Origin: Bacillota bacterium
Lineage (GTDB): Bacteria; Bacillota_I; Bacilli_A; Acholeplasmatales; Acholeplasmataceae
Length of the DNA stretch: 64,000 nucleotides
Reading direction: 5' to 3'
NCBI GenBank assembly: GCA_018817915.1
Contig: JAHISX010000012.1
Coordinates: 62,001 to 126,000, forward strand
The stretch's first letter is position 1. Every line of letters begins with the position of its first letter. The notes below the pieces were generated by a model. The model worked only from the letters and a program-made list of their open reading frames with translations, searched no databases and was not told the DNA's origin. The translations under genes were made by a program, and so were the position numbers. Positions 19,935 to 30,082 of the stretch are shown here, piece by piece.

Positions 19935-20969
19935 TTAATTTATATCCTTATTAACAGCTAAATCACCAGATACAATCCAGTTTTTCTTTCTAAAGATAAG
20001 ATCAATTCCAAAAACTAAGATAGCTGGGGCAAGTAACATAAAGCCTACAGCAAGAAATGCAGTCATTGAATAATCCATCCATTCAAGTGTTTGAAGCTGA
20101 CCAACAAGTGCCGAACTACCCATGCCAGCGCCAAAAGGAGTTGTTTCAACATGAAAAACTAAGTAGAAAATAGGTGCTAAGATTGCAGATGCTATAATTG
20201 TAGGCAACCAGATAATAGGCTTTTTCAAAATATTCTTAAATTGAAGCATGGAAGTACCAAATGCAATGGATAAAACCATACCAATATTATTATCTTTTCT
20301 TGATTGAATGGCAAAACCAATCATTTGAGTCGTCGTTCCTATAACGGCTGCACCACCAGCAATACCTCCTAAAGAGATTGCTATGGCAATTGCTGCACTT
20401 GATAAGGGTGATGTCAGTAATATACCTAATACAACAGCAATGACGATGACCATCGGAATTGGAAGTAAATTAGTTGCAGATTCGATACCAGTTTGAATAC
20501 CTGAAATCATATAACCAACAGGTGCACTAATGATTAATGTTAAGACGAGTGCAATGACTGATCCTAAAAGAGGAATGAGCAAAATGTCAACAGGTGTCTT
20601 TCTTCTTAAAATCAACTTAAGTAAAAGAATACCAAAGATGACAACTAGATATGTTGTTACAGGATCATTATTTAATCCGGTCACTATACCAGCAGCAAAA
20701 GTAACTTTAAAACTTGTAGCTATACCACCCATCACTGCAGCCACTACCATTTTCAAACCATCCATCTTTAAACTTAAAGCAATACCCATACCAATACCGA
20801 CACCCATCATGAGCTTAAGTGCTTCATATAAGGTAACTTCTATAAGTGGTATACCCAATAATGTTCCAAACTGTTTAAAAATAACACCAATGATTAATGT
20901 AGCAAATAATCCATAAACCATACCATTCATGGTTGTCATGATAAATGACTTTACTTTTCTTTCTTTCAT
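19935..20969 (-). CDS. PTS EIIC_2-like membrane transporter
   Basis: FIMTTMNGMVYGLFATLIIGVIFKQFG, GGIAGGAAVIGTTTQMIGFA; multi-TM; no EIIA/EIIB partner nearby. Confidence 0.65.
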   Translation of the reverse strand: MKERKVKSFIMTTMNGMVYGLFATLIIGVIFKQFGTLLGIPLIEVTLYEALKLMMGVGIGMGIALSLKMDGLKMVVAAVMGGIATSFKVTFAAGIVTGLNNDPVTTYLVVIFGILLLKLILRRKTPVDILLIPLLGSVIALVLTLIISAPVGYMISGIQTGIESATNLLPIPMVIVIAVVLGILLTSPLSSAAIAIAISLGGIAGGAAVIGTTTQMIGFAIQSRKDNNIGMVLSIAFGTSMLQFKNILKKPIIWLPTIIASAILAPIFYLVFHVETTPFGAGMGSSALVGQLQTLEWMDYSMTAFLAVGFMLLAPAILVFGIDLIFRKKNWIVSGDLAVNKDIN

Positions 20970-21021
20970 GTTATCAACTCACTTTCCAAAGATATTTTAA
21001 CATATTCTTTATCAACTCATT

Positions 21022-21046
21022 AAAAAAAAAGACCGAAGTCCTTCTT
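21022..21046 (-). terminator. Intrinsic terminator after the GGDEF gene
   Basis: AGGAC-TTCG-GTCTT stem with poly-U on minus. Confidence 0.6.
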
Positions 21047-21076
21047 TCTCATTCTTTCAAGTGTTATTTCTATCGT

Positions 21077-22249
21077 TTACAAGCTTTTTTCTTGGTTTCT
21101 TTTATCCTGATACATGATTTGATCGACAATTTTAATCAAATCATCATAAGTTTGTCCCTTTTGCCACACATGGATACCATAAGAAAAAGTTGGAATAAAT
21201 GTTTCTTTTTTGAAAACATGTACGCATTTAGAATTGATCAGATTGATCATATCTTGTGTATCTTGATGATTATTATCCAATAATAAAATAAATTCATCGC
21301 CACCATATCTAAAAACAAGATTGGTATAATTGCGTAATAGATCGCCAAATCTAATCAAAACTTCATCACCAAATGGGTGACCATAGCGATCATTGATTTC
21401 TTTAAACCTATTTAGATCAATTAAGACATACTGGAACGATGATTGAGTTTCAGTACATTTTTCGATTAACTCTTCTGTTTTTTCTCTCAGTGATTTTCGA
21501 TTATATAAACCAGTTAAGTAATCCACTTTGGAACTCAATTCAAGTTCTGATATTAAAAGTTTATTTTCTTCAAGTTTTACTTCTATCTCGAGAGTCAGCA
21601 TTCTATTGACTATGGTCATAATCAGAACGAAGATTGCTGTTAAAACAACAATACCAACTGCTTGAAAAATGATATCTATAGAATACGTTAGAAAATCTGT
21701 AATTGTATTGTAGTTAAGTAGAATCAAAATGATTCGAAAAAAATAAATAGATGCATAAGCAATCATCATCAATAGTAATGAACCTGTTTTGAAACAATTA
21801 TTTTTTTTCGAATGGATATACATACTGTAGACTGCCTCTACAAAAGCTGCTAGCAAGAAAAAAGAAACCAGAATCATACGTATCGCAACATCATCTTTGA
21901 TCACAGCAAAATAATAAAAAACGATACAAAAAGTCAAATAGAATAATAGATATATTTTTTGGTTCACATGGATGCTAAGTAATTTTTTTAATCCAATAAC
22001 CAAAATGATAAATCCAGCAAATAAAATTAAATTGCCAAGTAGAATAGAAAGATACATATAAGCAACAAGAAATTCTCTAATGGCTAATAAAACCACACCT
22101 ATTGAATAGAGTAAAAACCCCATCATTAATTGGGTTAATCCTTGAAATTTACCCTTCATTGAGGGCATCATATGCATGATAAAAAAAGAAAAAGTTAAGG
22201 TAATCAGTGATTGAAATATTAAAATTGTAAAGATATCAAAATGTGCCAT
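21077..22249 (-). CDS. Membrane-anchored GGDEF diguanylate cyclase
   Basis: N-terminal multi-TM region; VDYLTGLYNRKSL, IDLNRFKEINDRYGHPFGDEVL, FRYGGDEFILLL intact active-site motif. Confidence 0.93.
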   Translation of the reverse strand: MAHFDIFTILIFQSLITLTFSFFIMHMMPSMKGKFQGLTQLMMGFLLYSIGVVLLAIREFLVAYMYLSILLGNLILFAGFIILVIGLKKLLSIHVNQKIYLLFYLTFCIVFYYFAVIKDDVAIRMILVSFFLLAAFVEAVYSMYIHSKKNNCFKTGSLLLMMIAYASIYFFRIILILLNYNTITDFLTYSIDIIFQAVGIVVLTAIFVLIMTIVNRMLTLEIEVKLEENKLLISELELSSKVDYLTGLYNRKSLREKTEELIEKCTETQSSFQYVLIDLNRFKEINDRYGHPFGDEVLIRFGDLLRNYTNLVFRYGGDEFILLLDNNHQDTQDMINLINSKCVHVFKKETFIPTFSYGIHVWQKGQTYDDLIKIVDQIMYQDKRNQEKSL

Positions 22250-22396
22250 TAAAGTCCCTCATTTCTTATCGAGAATCCTAAAATAAGTCACTTGGTTTTT
22301 ATATAAAGCAAAAGGACAATCTATATATATTATAATAACACGAAAATAAGCCAATTATATGAATTAAATCAGTAGGAACCAATTGATTTATAGAGC

Positions 22397-22424
22397 ATAA
22401 AAAAAAAGAATCTATAAGATTCTT
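22397..22424 (-). terminator. Intrinsic terminator after tRNA-Leu
   Basis: AAGAATC/GATTCTT hairpin followed by poly-U on minus. Confidence 0.75.
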
Positions 22425-22436
22425 AATTCACTTTAT

Positions 22437-22523
22437 TGGTCCCCGCGGCCGGGCTCGAACCAGCACGGATTCTCATCCACCAGATTTTGAGTCTGGCACG
22501 TCTACCAATTTCATCACGCGGGG
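22437..22523 (-). tRNA. tRNA-Leu (anticodon CAA)
   Basis: Acceptor CCCCGCG/CGCGGGG, anticodon arm CCAGA-CTCAAAA-TCTGG, long class II variable arm, T-arm GGTTCGAGCC, encoded ACCA 3' end. Confidence 0.95.
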
Positions 22524-22605
22524 TTTTGATATCCATCAGTGATGGACAGCAAAAATATAATAACATGCTTTATTTGAATTTGCAAGAACTGCAATATAAA
22601 ATCAA

Positions 22606-24279
22606 TTACATTTCAGACAGTGATTGAATACCCAGTAATCTTAAACCTTCATTAATCACTGTTTGAATCGATTCAACAAACAATAAGTTTGCATTTTTTT
22701 GCATTAATTCTTCAACATTGATACGGTGTTTTCCATAAAAGCTATTAAATGATTGCGCCAAGCTAAGGATATACCGAGCAATAAAATTAGGAGCATTGTT
22801 TTCTTTTGATCTTTCAACGATATAAGGAAATTGTCCCAATAATTTGATAATTTCAAAGTAATCATTTTCACTATAACTAGCGTAATCAACATGGTCCATA
22901 TCTAAAGAGTTTTCTCTTAAGATAGATGCAATTCTGACACTGCTATATTGAAGATAAGGACCTGTTTGTCCTTCAAATTTGAGCATGTTTTCTAAATTGA
23001 AGTCAATATCAGAATGTTTTTCATTCTTTAAGTCATTAAAGATAATAGCTCCAATACCTACAGCTCTAGCAACCATATCCTGATCTTTTAAATTAGGATT
23101 TTTTGCTGCGATAGCTTCTTTAGCACTCTCAATAGCTTGAGTAATAACATCTTCTAATCTCTTAAACTTACCGCCACGGGTAGACATCTTCTTTCCATCA
23201 ATTAAAACGAGTCCAAAATTAATATGATCAACATTAAAATGGTAACCCATTAAGTCTGTAATAGCTTGTAGTTGCTTGAAATGAAGAATTTGTTCATTCC
23301 CAACAACATATAGAACATGATCTGTATTGTATGTTTGATGTCTATAGAGTAATGCTGCAACATCTCTTGTCATATACAAGGTTGCTCCATCTGTTCTTTT
23401 GATTAAAGCAGGTGGTAAATCTTCACCTAAATCTACAATGGTTGCTCCATCATCTATTTTAAGTAAACCTTTATGATCTAATTCTTCTACGACAGCATCC
23501 ATCTTATCGTTATAAAAGGATTCTCCTGTATAAAAATCAAATTCAACACCTAAAAGGTCATACATTTCCATGAACTCTCTTAAAGATTCTTCTTTGAACC
23601 AAGTCCAAAGTTGAGTATATGTCTCATCGTTTTGTTCTAACGCTCTAAATACATCTCTTGCATCTTGTTCCAATTGAGGATTTTCTTTTTCCTCATCATG
23701 AAAACGAATATAGAGCTTTTGTAGTTCCATAATCGGATTTTTCTTAACATCAGCTTCATTACCCCATTTTTGATAAGCAACAATCATCTTACCAAATTGC
23801 GTACCCCAATCACCTAAATGGTTAATGGATACTACTCGATATCCCATTTTTTTATAAATGTTTTTGAGGGCATTACCAATGACTGTTGATCTTAAGTGAC
23901 CAACACCAAAGCTCTTAGCGATATTAGGAGAACTATAGTCCATAGCAACTGAGATACCATTTCCGATAGTTTGATTACCATAATTGCCTTTTTGTTCGTG
24001 AATCATGGTTAAAATGGCACTTGCTAATGGTCCTCTTTTTAAATAGATATTCAAAAAACCATTAGTTAATTCAATTTGATCAACTGCTTCATCATGAATT
24101 AAGACAGGTTCAAACTTTTCATAAACCTGCATTGGGGACATTCTCCAAGCTTTTACAAATGCAAATAAAGGAACTGCTAAATCAGCAAGTCCTTTTTTTG
24201 GTTCTTCAACAACAATACCTTCAATTTGGAAATGTTGTTCAAGCTTGTCTTTTAATTGTCTTTTAATTGTTTCAATCAT
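22606..24279 (-). CDS. argS: Arginyl-tRNA synthetase
   Basis: DYSSPNIAKSFGVGHLRSTVIGNAL (HIGH region), KKMSTRGGKFKRLEDV. Confidence 0.95.
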   Translation of the reverse strand: MIETIKRQLKDKLEQHFQIEGIVVEEPKKGLADLAVPLFAFVKAWRMSPMQVYEKFEPVLIHDEAVDQIELTNGFLNIYLKRGPLASAILTMIHEQKGNYGNQTIGNGISVAMDYSSPNIAKSFGVGHLRSTVIGNALKNIYKKMGYRVVSINHLGDWGTQFGKMIVAYQKWGNEADVKKNPIMELQKLYIRFHDEEKENPQLEQDARDVFRALEQNDETYTQLWTWFKEESLREFMEMYDLLGVEFDFYTGESFYNDKMDAVVEELDHKGLLKIDDGATIVDLGEDLPPALIKRTDGATLYMTRDVAALLYRHQTYNTDHVLYVVGNEQILHFKQLQAITDLMGYHFNVDHINFGLVLIDGKKMSTRGGKFKRLEDVITQAIESAKEAIAAKNPNLKDQDMVARAVGIGAIIFNDLKNEKHSDIDFNLENMLKFEGQTGPYLQYSSVRIASILRENSLDMDHVDYASYSENDYFEIIKLLGQFPYIVERSKENNAPNFIARYILSLAQSFNSFYGKHRINVEELMQKNANLLFVESIQTVINEGLRLLGIQSLSEM

Positions 24280-24297
24280 TTTATAACTTCCTTATCA

Positions 24298-24322
24298 AAA
24301 AAAAGCACGATGTGCTTTTTAT
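24298..24322 (-). terminator. Intrinsic terminator overlapping the 3' end of the thioredoxin-like gene
   Basis: AAAAGCAC-GAT-GTGCTTTT hairpin followed by U tract on minus. Confidence 0.6.
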
Positions 24323-24888
24323 TCTGCATTAATTAAATCAATTGCATCTAGATAAAAGTCACGAACACTACGATTGATTGCTGTTGCATCTTCACTGGAT
24401 AATGGTGTGAATATTGAAATCAATTCGCCATTTTGAAAAACGAGAAGTTGAGGTGTCGTTGCTTCAACATCTGGATAGTTTTCAATAACTAAATTGACAC
24501 TATCAAGATCGTCATTTGGATCCATATAATAAATTTGATTTGCATAAGCATCAAATCCTTCTGAATAAAAATATTTCTCAAAAGCACCAATATGTGCTTG
24601 ACATGAAGGACAAGTAGGATAACCAATGTATAAAATAACAATTTCATCTTCACTTAAAATCTTGTCAAGACCTTTGTTAAATAGCTTACTGTCATAAGCG
24701 ACAGTAACAAATGGATGATCTTCAGTGAAATCTGAAGTTGCATAGGGTTCATATGCCTTATAGATCACAGTTTGATCGGATGGTTTGAAAATAAAAATGA
24801 TTGCAAGAACAACAACGAAAAAACTGACGATAGCAATGATGGTAATCGGATGAATCTTTGGTTCTACTTTAGTATATTTATCTGACAT
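24319..24888 (-). CDS. Membrane-anchored thioredoxin-fold protein
   Basis: N-terminal TM helix; VILYIGYPTCPSCQAHIGAFEKYF with CPSC. Confidence 0.75.
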   Translation of the reverse strand: MSDKYTKVEPKIHPITIIAIVSFFVVVLAIIFIFKPSDQTVIYKAYEPYATSDFTEDHPFVTVAYDSKLFNKGLDKILSEDEIVILYIGYPTCPSCQAHIGAFEKYFYSEGFDAYANQIYYMDPNDDLDSVNLVIENYPDVEATTPQLLVFQNGELISIFTPLSSEDATAINRSVRDFYLDAIDLINAE

Positions 24889-24985
24889 GTGAAAGCCTCC
24901 TAGATTGACTGCTTATGATTATAGCATAAAACAAGTGCTTTATCAATGAAAAAATAATGATTTTTGATATTTAAAACGAGATTTC

Positions 24986-26272
24986 TTAGAATACTTTTGA
25001 ATAGATTTGGTCAACAAATCGTAAATGCTTTTCTATTCCAAATTGTAAAGCGAGTTCATCTTTAGAGACTATCTTGTTAATCTCTTCATTTTCTAGCAAT
25101 AATGATAGAAAAGATGTTTGAGTTGAAAGTGCACTTAGTGCAATCTTTTGAACCAAATCATATGCTGCCTCTCGGTTCAATCCTTTGTCTATTAAAAGAT
25201 GCAGGACACTTTGAGTGAAGATGACACCTTGTGTAAGATAGATGTTTTCTAACATTTTCTGATCATGAACCACAAGACGATTTAATGTATTGGCATAACG
25301 ATTGAGCATATAGTCTAAAAGTGACGTTGCATCAGGTAAAATGATACGTTCAACTGAAGAATGTGAGATATCTCTTTCATGCCATAATGCAATATTATCA
25401 AATGATGCAACCATATATCCTTTAAGAACTCTAGAAAGCCCACAGATATTTTCACTGCTTATTGGATTTTTTTTATGAGGCATTGCTGATGAACCTTTTT
25501 GAGACGAATCAAAATTTTCAGATACTTCGCCAATTTCAGTTCTAGATAAATGTCTAATTTCAACTGCTATCTTTTCTAATTCAGAACCAACTAAAGCGAT
25601 GACACTCATATAATGTGCATGTCGATCTCTTTGCAGTGTCTGAGTTGCAACATTTGCACTCTTTAATCCAAGACTCTTTGATACGATTTCTTCTAATTGA
25701 GGTGTTGTTGCACTATAGTTACCTACAGCACCACTTAATTTAACAATCTCGACATGTTGAGCCGCTTCATTAAAAAGAGCACTTAAACGTTTAAAATCTT
25801 CATACCATAAAGCGAACTTTAACCCAAAACTAGTGATTTCAGCATGAATACCGTGTGTTCTACCGATGATTGGTGTATGTTTATAAAGCAATGCTTTTTG
25901 TTTTAAGACATTCTTGAAGAGATCAATGTCATTTTTTATAATGTTATTGACATCTCTTAAAATGATGGATTGAGCTGTATCAACAACATCAGTTGATGTA
26001 AGTCCGTAATGAACCCATTTCTTTTCATCTCCTAAAGATAAGGAAACTGCTTTTGTAAATGCAATCACATCATGTTTAACTTCTTCTTCAAATCTTGTAA
26101 TGTCTTTTAAATTGAAGGTCGCCTTTTTTAACGATTCAAAATCAGTATCAGGAATTAATCCCAATACATGCCATGCGCTTGATGCTTCAAGTTCAACCTT
26201 CAAGAATGCATCATATCTATTTTGTTCGCTCCATAATTCTTTGAACACTTGACGTTGATAACGTGAAATCAT
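24986..26272 (-). CDS. purB: Adenylosuccinate lyase
   Basis: GLTSTDVVDTAQ, IGRTHGIHAE, GSSAMPHKKNPISSENI. Confidence 0.96.
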   Translation of the reverse strand: MISRYQRQVFKELWSEQNRYDAFLKVELEASSAWHVLGLIPDTDFESLKKATFNLKDITRFEEEVKHDVIAFTKAVSLSLGDEKKWVHYGLTSTDVVDTAQSIILRDVNNIIKNDIDLFKNVLKQKALLYKHTPIIGRTHGIHAEITSFGLKFALWYEDFKRLSALFNEAAQHVEIVKLSGAVGNYSATTPQLEEIVSKSLGLKSANVATQTLQRDRHAHYMSVIALVGSELEKIAVEIRHLSRTEIGEVSENFDSSQKGSSAMPHKKNPISSENICGLSRVLKGYMVASFDNIALWHERDISHSSVERIILPDATSLLDYMLNRYANTLNRLVVHDQKMLENIYLTQGVIFTQSVLHLLIDKGLNREAAYDLVQKIALSALSTQTSFLSLLLENEEINKIVSKDELALQFGIEKHLRFVDQIYSKVF

Positions 26273-26283
26273 CTGATCACCAC

Positions 26284-27549
26284 CTAAAAGATTTCTTTAA
26301 CCAAAATCGTTTGATTACGGTCAGGACCCACAGAAAATATTGCTAAAGGTACACCGACTAATTCATTTAACTTGTTCATATAATTTTGTGCAGCGACTGG
26401 CAAATCATCAAAAGACTTCACTTGCGTAATATCTTCCTTCCAGCCTGGCATCGTGATGTAATTTGGTTTACATGCCATAAAATCTTCTATTTCAGCAGGT
26501 ATATAATCTATTTCTTTTCCATTTAAATCATAAGAAATAGCAATCTTTAACTCATCAATTCCAGAAAGAACATCAAGCAATGTAACGGCTAAATAACTTA
26601 GCCCACTTGTTCTCTTCGTATGGCGTAAAACGACTGTATCAAGCCATCCTATACGTCTTGGTCTACCAGTTGTTGTTCCAAACTCATTTCCTACTTTTCT
26701 GATGTGATCAGCAAGATCTCCTAATATTTCACTAGGCATAGGACCTTCACCAACTCGTGTTGTATAAGCTTTGGTAACACCGATTGCTCCATCAACTAAC
26801 CATGGTGCAATACCTGTATTTAAAGGAACGCTAGAGGCAGTAGGTGAGCTTGAAGTTACATAAGGATATGTTCCATGGTCTAGACATAATAAGACGCCTT
26901 GAGCACCTTCAAATAAGATATTCTTATCTGCTTCAATTGCTTGGTTTAAATAGAGTGATGTATCACCAACATAAGGAGCCATCCGTTTAGCATAAACAAT
27001 GTATTCGTTATATAAGTCTTCGAAATCAATTCGAGGTGCACCCAGTTTTCTGAGCTCTTGATTTTTAACTTTGATAAGCTCAGCTAATTTTGTTTTGAAA
27101 CGGTCTTCACGAATAAAAGTGGAGACACGCAAACCTAATCTTGCTGCTTTATCTGTATAAGCAGGTCCAATCCCTTTATGGGTTGTTCCTATTTTTTCAT
27201 TGCCTTTAAAATGTTCATAAGCTTTATCCAATTCTAGATGATAAGGTAGAACGATATGTGCTCTTTCAGATATCATCAAATTGAATGATTCTATTTTATC
27301 TATTTCTTCAACAAAAGCTTTTGGATTAATGACCATACCATTGGCCATAACATTTTGAATTTTAGGATTAAGGATACCTGAAGGTAATAAATGTAAACTA
27401 TGCTTCTTCCCATCAAATACAACAGTATGGCCTGCATTGTTACCACCTTGGTAACGAACGACAACATCAGCTTTTTGGGCAAGAAAATCAGTAATTTTAC
27501 CTTTTCCTTCATCACCCCATTGTGTACCAACCACAACTATTCTTTTCAT
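26284..27549 (-). CDS. purA: Adenylosuccinate synthetase
   Basis: MKRIVVVGTQWGDEGKGKITDFLAQKADVVVRYQGGNNAGHTV, IGTTHKGIGPAYTDKAAR; start at the internal MKRIVV. Confidence 0.96.
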   Translation of the reverse strand: MKRIVVVGTQWGDEGKGKITDFLAQKADVVVRYQGGNNAGHTVVFDGKKHSLHLLPSGILNPKIQNVMANGMVINPKAFVEEIDKIESFNLMISERAHIVLPYHLELDKAYEHFKGNEKIGTTHKGIGPAYTDKAARLGLRVSTFIREDRFKTKLAELIKVKNQELRKLGAPRIDFEDLYNEYIVYAKRMAPYVGDTSLYLNQAIEADKNILFEGAQGVLLCLDHGTYPYVTSSSPTASSVPLNTGIAPWLVDGAIGVTKAYTTRVGEGPMPSEILGDLADHIRKVGNEFGTTTGRPRRIGWLDTVVLRHTKRTSGLSYLAVTLLDVLSGIDELKIAISYDLNGKEIDYIPAEIEDFMACKPNYITMPGWKEDITQVKSFDDLPVAAQNYMNKLNELVGVPLAIFSVGPDRNQTILVKEIF

Positions 27550-27618
27550 CCACATGCCTCCATTGTCTTTTGACATCATTTTTGTGTAAAAACAGGTCAT
27601 TTAACCAAAATGATTTTA

Positions 27619-27641
27619 GCATACTATTTGACTATAGTCAA
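27619..27641 (-). promoter_or_regulatory. purA promoter with a perfect palindrome over the -35 element
   Basis: Minus strand TTGACT-17 bp-TAAAAT; TTGACTATAGTCAA 14-bp perfect palindrome at 27628-27641. Confidence 0.5.
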
Positions 27642-27743
27642 TGTAACTTAGGCATATGAAACAATATGTAAAGATTTTCACTTCATTCATTATCTACTTG
27701 TAAATATGGTAACGGTTTTATATAATGTAATCATGGTGATTAA

Positions 27744-29168
27744 ATGAATGTACTATTTTGTAGTGGTGAGGCATATCCCTTCAGTAAAACTGGTGGATTG
27801 GCAGATGTTGCATTTTCCTTACCCAAAGCTTTAAATCAATTGGGTCATAATGTAAAAATTATCACGCCACTTTATCAAAAAATTCCATCAAAACCTAAAG
27901 ATTTGCTACATATTGGTCAAGCGATGATCCATATGGGCAATTTTGTCATTGAAGCCGACTTTTATGAAACAGTTTTTCAAGGAGTCACTTTTATTTTTGT
28001 CAAGAATGAATCATTTTTCAATAGAGAAATGCTTTATGGATATGAAGATGATGCCAATCGTTTCACTTTCTTTAATTTCGCTATCTTTGAATACATTAAA
28101 TTGACAGGCAACTATCCAGATGTTATCCATACCAATGATTGGCAAACCGGCATGATTCCCTTCTTCTTAGATACAAGATATCGTCAAGTTAATGCTCAAT
28201 TTGCACGGATAAAAACCTTATTATCTATTCATAATTTAGAAAAACAAGGATCATATCCCATTGAAACTGAAAAGTTATTTGGAAACAAGAACTTTACCTA
28301 TATTCATATGAACCGTGTCAATTTCTTAAAATGTGGCATCATGCGTGCTCATGCAATTAATACAGTGAGTAACAATTATAAGAATGAAATTCTTACTAAA
28401 TTTTATGGATTCTCACTTGATGGCCCGTTGAAATCAAGACAAAGTGATTTATATGGTATTCTTAATGGACTTGATCAAGATTTATACAATCCAAAACACA
28501 ATCAATTTCTTTATGAAGACTATGATGAATTCTCTCAAGTTGAAGGCAAAGCTAAAAACAAAAAACATTTACTAGAATTTCTTAAATTGGATATTAAACA
28601 AGATGTTCCAATCATTGCATTCATTAATAGATTTGCCTCACAAAAAGGTATTGATCTCATCATGCAATCTTTAGAAACCTTTCTAGAAGAAAAGAAATTT
28701 TACTTTATTGTCATTGGTTCTGGTGATTCTTTATATGAAATGTTCTTTTCAGATATGCAAAAGAAATATCCAACTCATGTTTATTTCCATCAAGGATTTG
28801 ATTATGAATTATCACAAAAGGTTTATGGAGGTAGCGATATCTTCTTACTCCCGAGCTTATTTGAACCTTGTGGATTAAATCAAATGATTGCGATGCGTTA
28901 CGGCACTTTACCAATCGTTAGAAATACTGGTGGCTTAAAAGATACTGTAAGAGCATATGAGCCTGAAACAAATATGGGTACTGGATTCTCATTTGAGAAC
29001 TATGATGCAAATGAACTTAAAACGACAATTGATCAAGCATTAGACTTATACAATCATCATAAACCGGTTTGGAATGAACTTATCGTGCAAGCCATGCAAG
29101 TCAGACATAGTATCGTTAAAATGGCAAGACAATATGAAGAACTTTACATCTTAATAACAAACGAATGA
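27744..29168 (+). CDS. glgA: Glycogen synthase
   Basis: MNVLFCSGEAYPFSKTGGLADVAFSLPKAL, HTNDWQTGMIP, LLPSLFEPCGLNQMIAMRYGTLPIVRNTGGLKDTV. Confidence 0.95.
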   Translation: MNVLFCSGEAYPFSKTGGLADVAFSLPKALNQLGHNVKIITPLYQKIPSKPKDLLHIGQAMIHMGNFVIEADFYETVFQGVTFIFVKNESFFNREMLYGYEDDANRFTFFNFAIFEYIKLTGNYPDVIHTNDWQTGMIPFFLDTRYRQVNAQFARIKTLLSIHNLEKQGSYPIETEKLFGNKNFTYIHMNRVNFLKCGIMRAHAINTVSNNYKNEILTKFYGFSLDGPLKSRQSDLYGILNGLDQDLYNPKHNQFLYEDYDEFSQVEGKAKNKKHLLEFLKLDIKQDVPIIAFINRFASQKGIDLIMQSLETFLEEKKFYFIVIGSGDSLYEMFFSDMQKKYPTHVYFHQGFDYELSQKVYGGSDIFLLPSLFEPCGLNQMIAMRYGTLPIVRNTGGLKDTVRAYEPETNMGTGFSFENYDANELKTTIDQALDLYNHHKPVWNELIVQAMQVRHSIVKMARQYEELYILITNE

Positions 29169-29171
29169 AAA

Positions 29172-29196
29172 AAAAGACAACGCGTTGTCTTTTATT
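29172..29196. terminator. Bidirectional intrinsic terminator
   Basis: AAAAGACAACGCGTTGTCTTTT, fully self-complementary, between convergent genes. Confidence 0.75.
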
Positions 29197-30082
29197 TTTG
29201 TTCTACGATCTTTTCTTTTAAATTAGGATCAAATTTTTCACTTCGAATCATTTCTATTTCTTCTTTATAAGGTGCACAATCATCGACATATGGTGTCTCA
29301 AGAATTTTAGGAACACCCTTGAAATCAGGATGATGAACAACCTTCATCAAACTATCAAATCCAATATAACCAAAACCAAAATTTTCATGTCTATCTTTAG
29401 CAGCACCTAATTCATTTTTTGAATCGTTGATATGAAAGACAGAGATCTTAGATTTACCAACGATACGATCAAATTGGTCAACAACAGATTGAAAATCTTC
29501 CTTAATTGCATATCCTGCATCATGCGTATGACACGTATCAAAACAAACACTCACACGATCTTTCTCATCAACTAAATCTATAATTTCTTTAAGTTCTTCA
29601 AATGTCTTACCAACTTCATTACCTTTACCAGCCATGGTTTCTAAAGCAATTTTAACATGAAGATCTTTTGTGTTTTCTATCACTTGATTTACGCCTTCAG
29701 CAATCCATTGGATGGCTTGCTCTCTATCCTTACCAACAGCACTACCTGGGTGTAAGACGATTTGAGAGACATGCATAGCTGCCGTTCTTTTAACTTCTTC
29801 AGTTAAGAAAGCAATAGCAAACGCTCTTTTTTCTGGATCAGGATTTGCAAGATTGATGATATATGGTGCATGAACAATGACATGTTCAGAACCTATATTA
29901 TGAGCTTTCATATATGCTAAAGCTTCATCAATTTTGAGATCTTTAATCGCTTTACGAATGGTATTTTGAGGTGCTCCAGTATAAACCATAAAAGCACTTG
30001 ATTCGTATTTGAGAGCTTCTTTAACAGATCCCAAATACATTTCATCTCCTGACATAGAGACATGACTACCGATGATTAGCAT
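29192..30082 (-). CDS. nfo: Deoxyribonuclease IV (endonuclease IV)
   Basis: IGSHVSMSG, VIVHAPYIINLANP, VCFDTCHTHDAGYAI, SVFHINDSKNELGAAKDRHENFGFGYIGFD. Confidence 0.95.
   Translation of the reverse strand: MLIIGSHVSMSGDEMYLGSVKEALKYESSAFMVYTGAPQNTIRKAIKDLKIDEALAYMKAHNIGSEHVIVHAPYIINLANPDPEKRAFAIAFLTEEVKRTAAMHVSQIVLHPGSAVGKDREQAIQWIAEGVNQVIENTKDLHVKIALETMAGKGNEVGKTFEELKEIIDLVDEKDRVSVCFDTCHTHDAGYAIKEDFQSVVDQFDRIVGKSKISVFHINDSKNELGAAKDRHENFGFGYIGFDSLMKVVHHPDFKGVPKILETPYVDDCAPYKEEIEMIRSEKFDPNLKEKIVEQK

Noticed and set aside
20530-21283. Plus-strand ORFs 20530..20916 and 20945..21283 opposite the EIIC and GGDEF genes
   Set aside because: Low-complexity shadow frames on the complement of well-supported genes.
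22436-22627. ORF MVPAAGLEPARILIHQ... on plus strand
   Set aside because: It is antisense to tRNA-Leu; GLEPARI-type peptides are a common artefact of translating the complement of tRNA genes.
27705-27730. CcpA cre-like site upstream of glgA (TGGTAACGGTTTTA)
   Set aside because: Only a partial match to the cre consensus with several mismatches; not reported as a feature.
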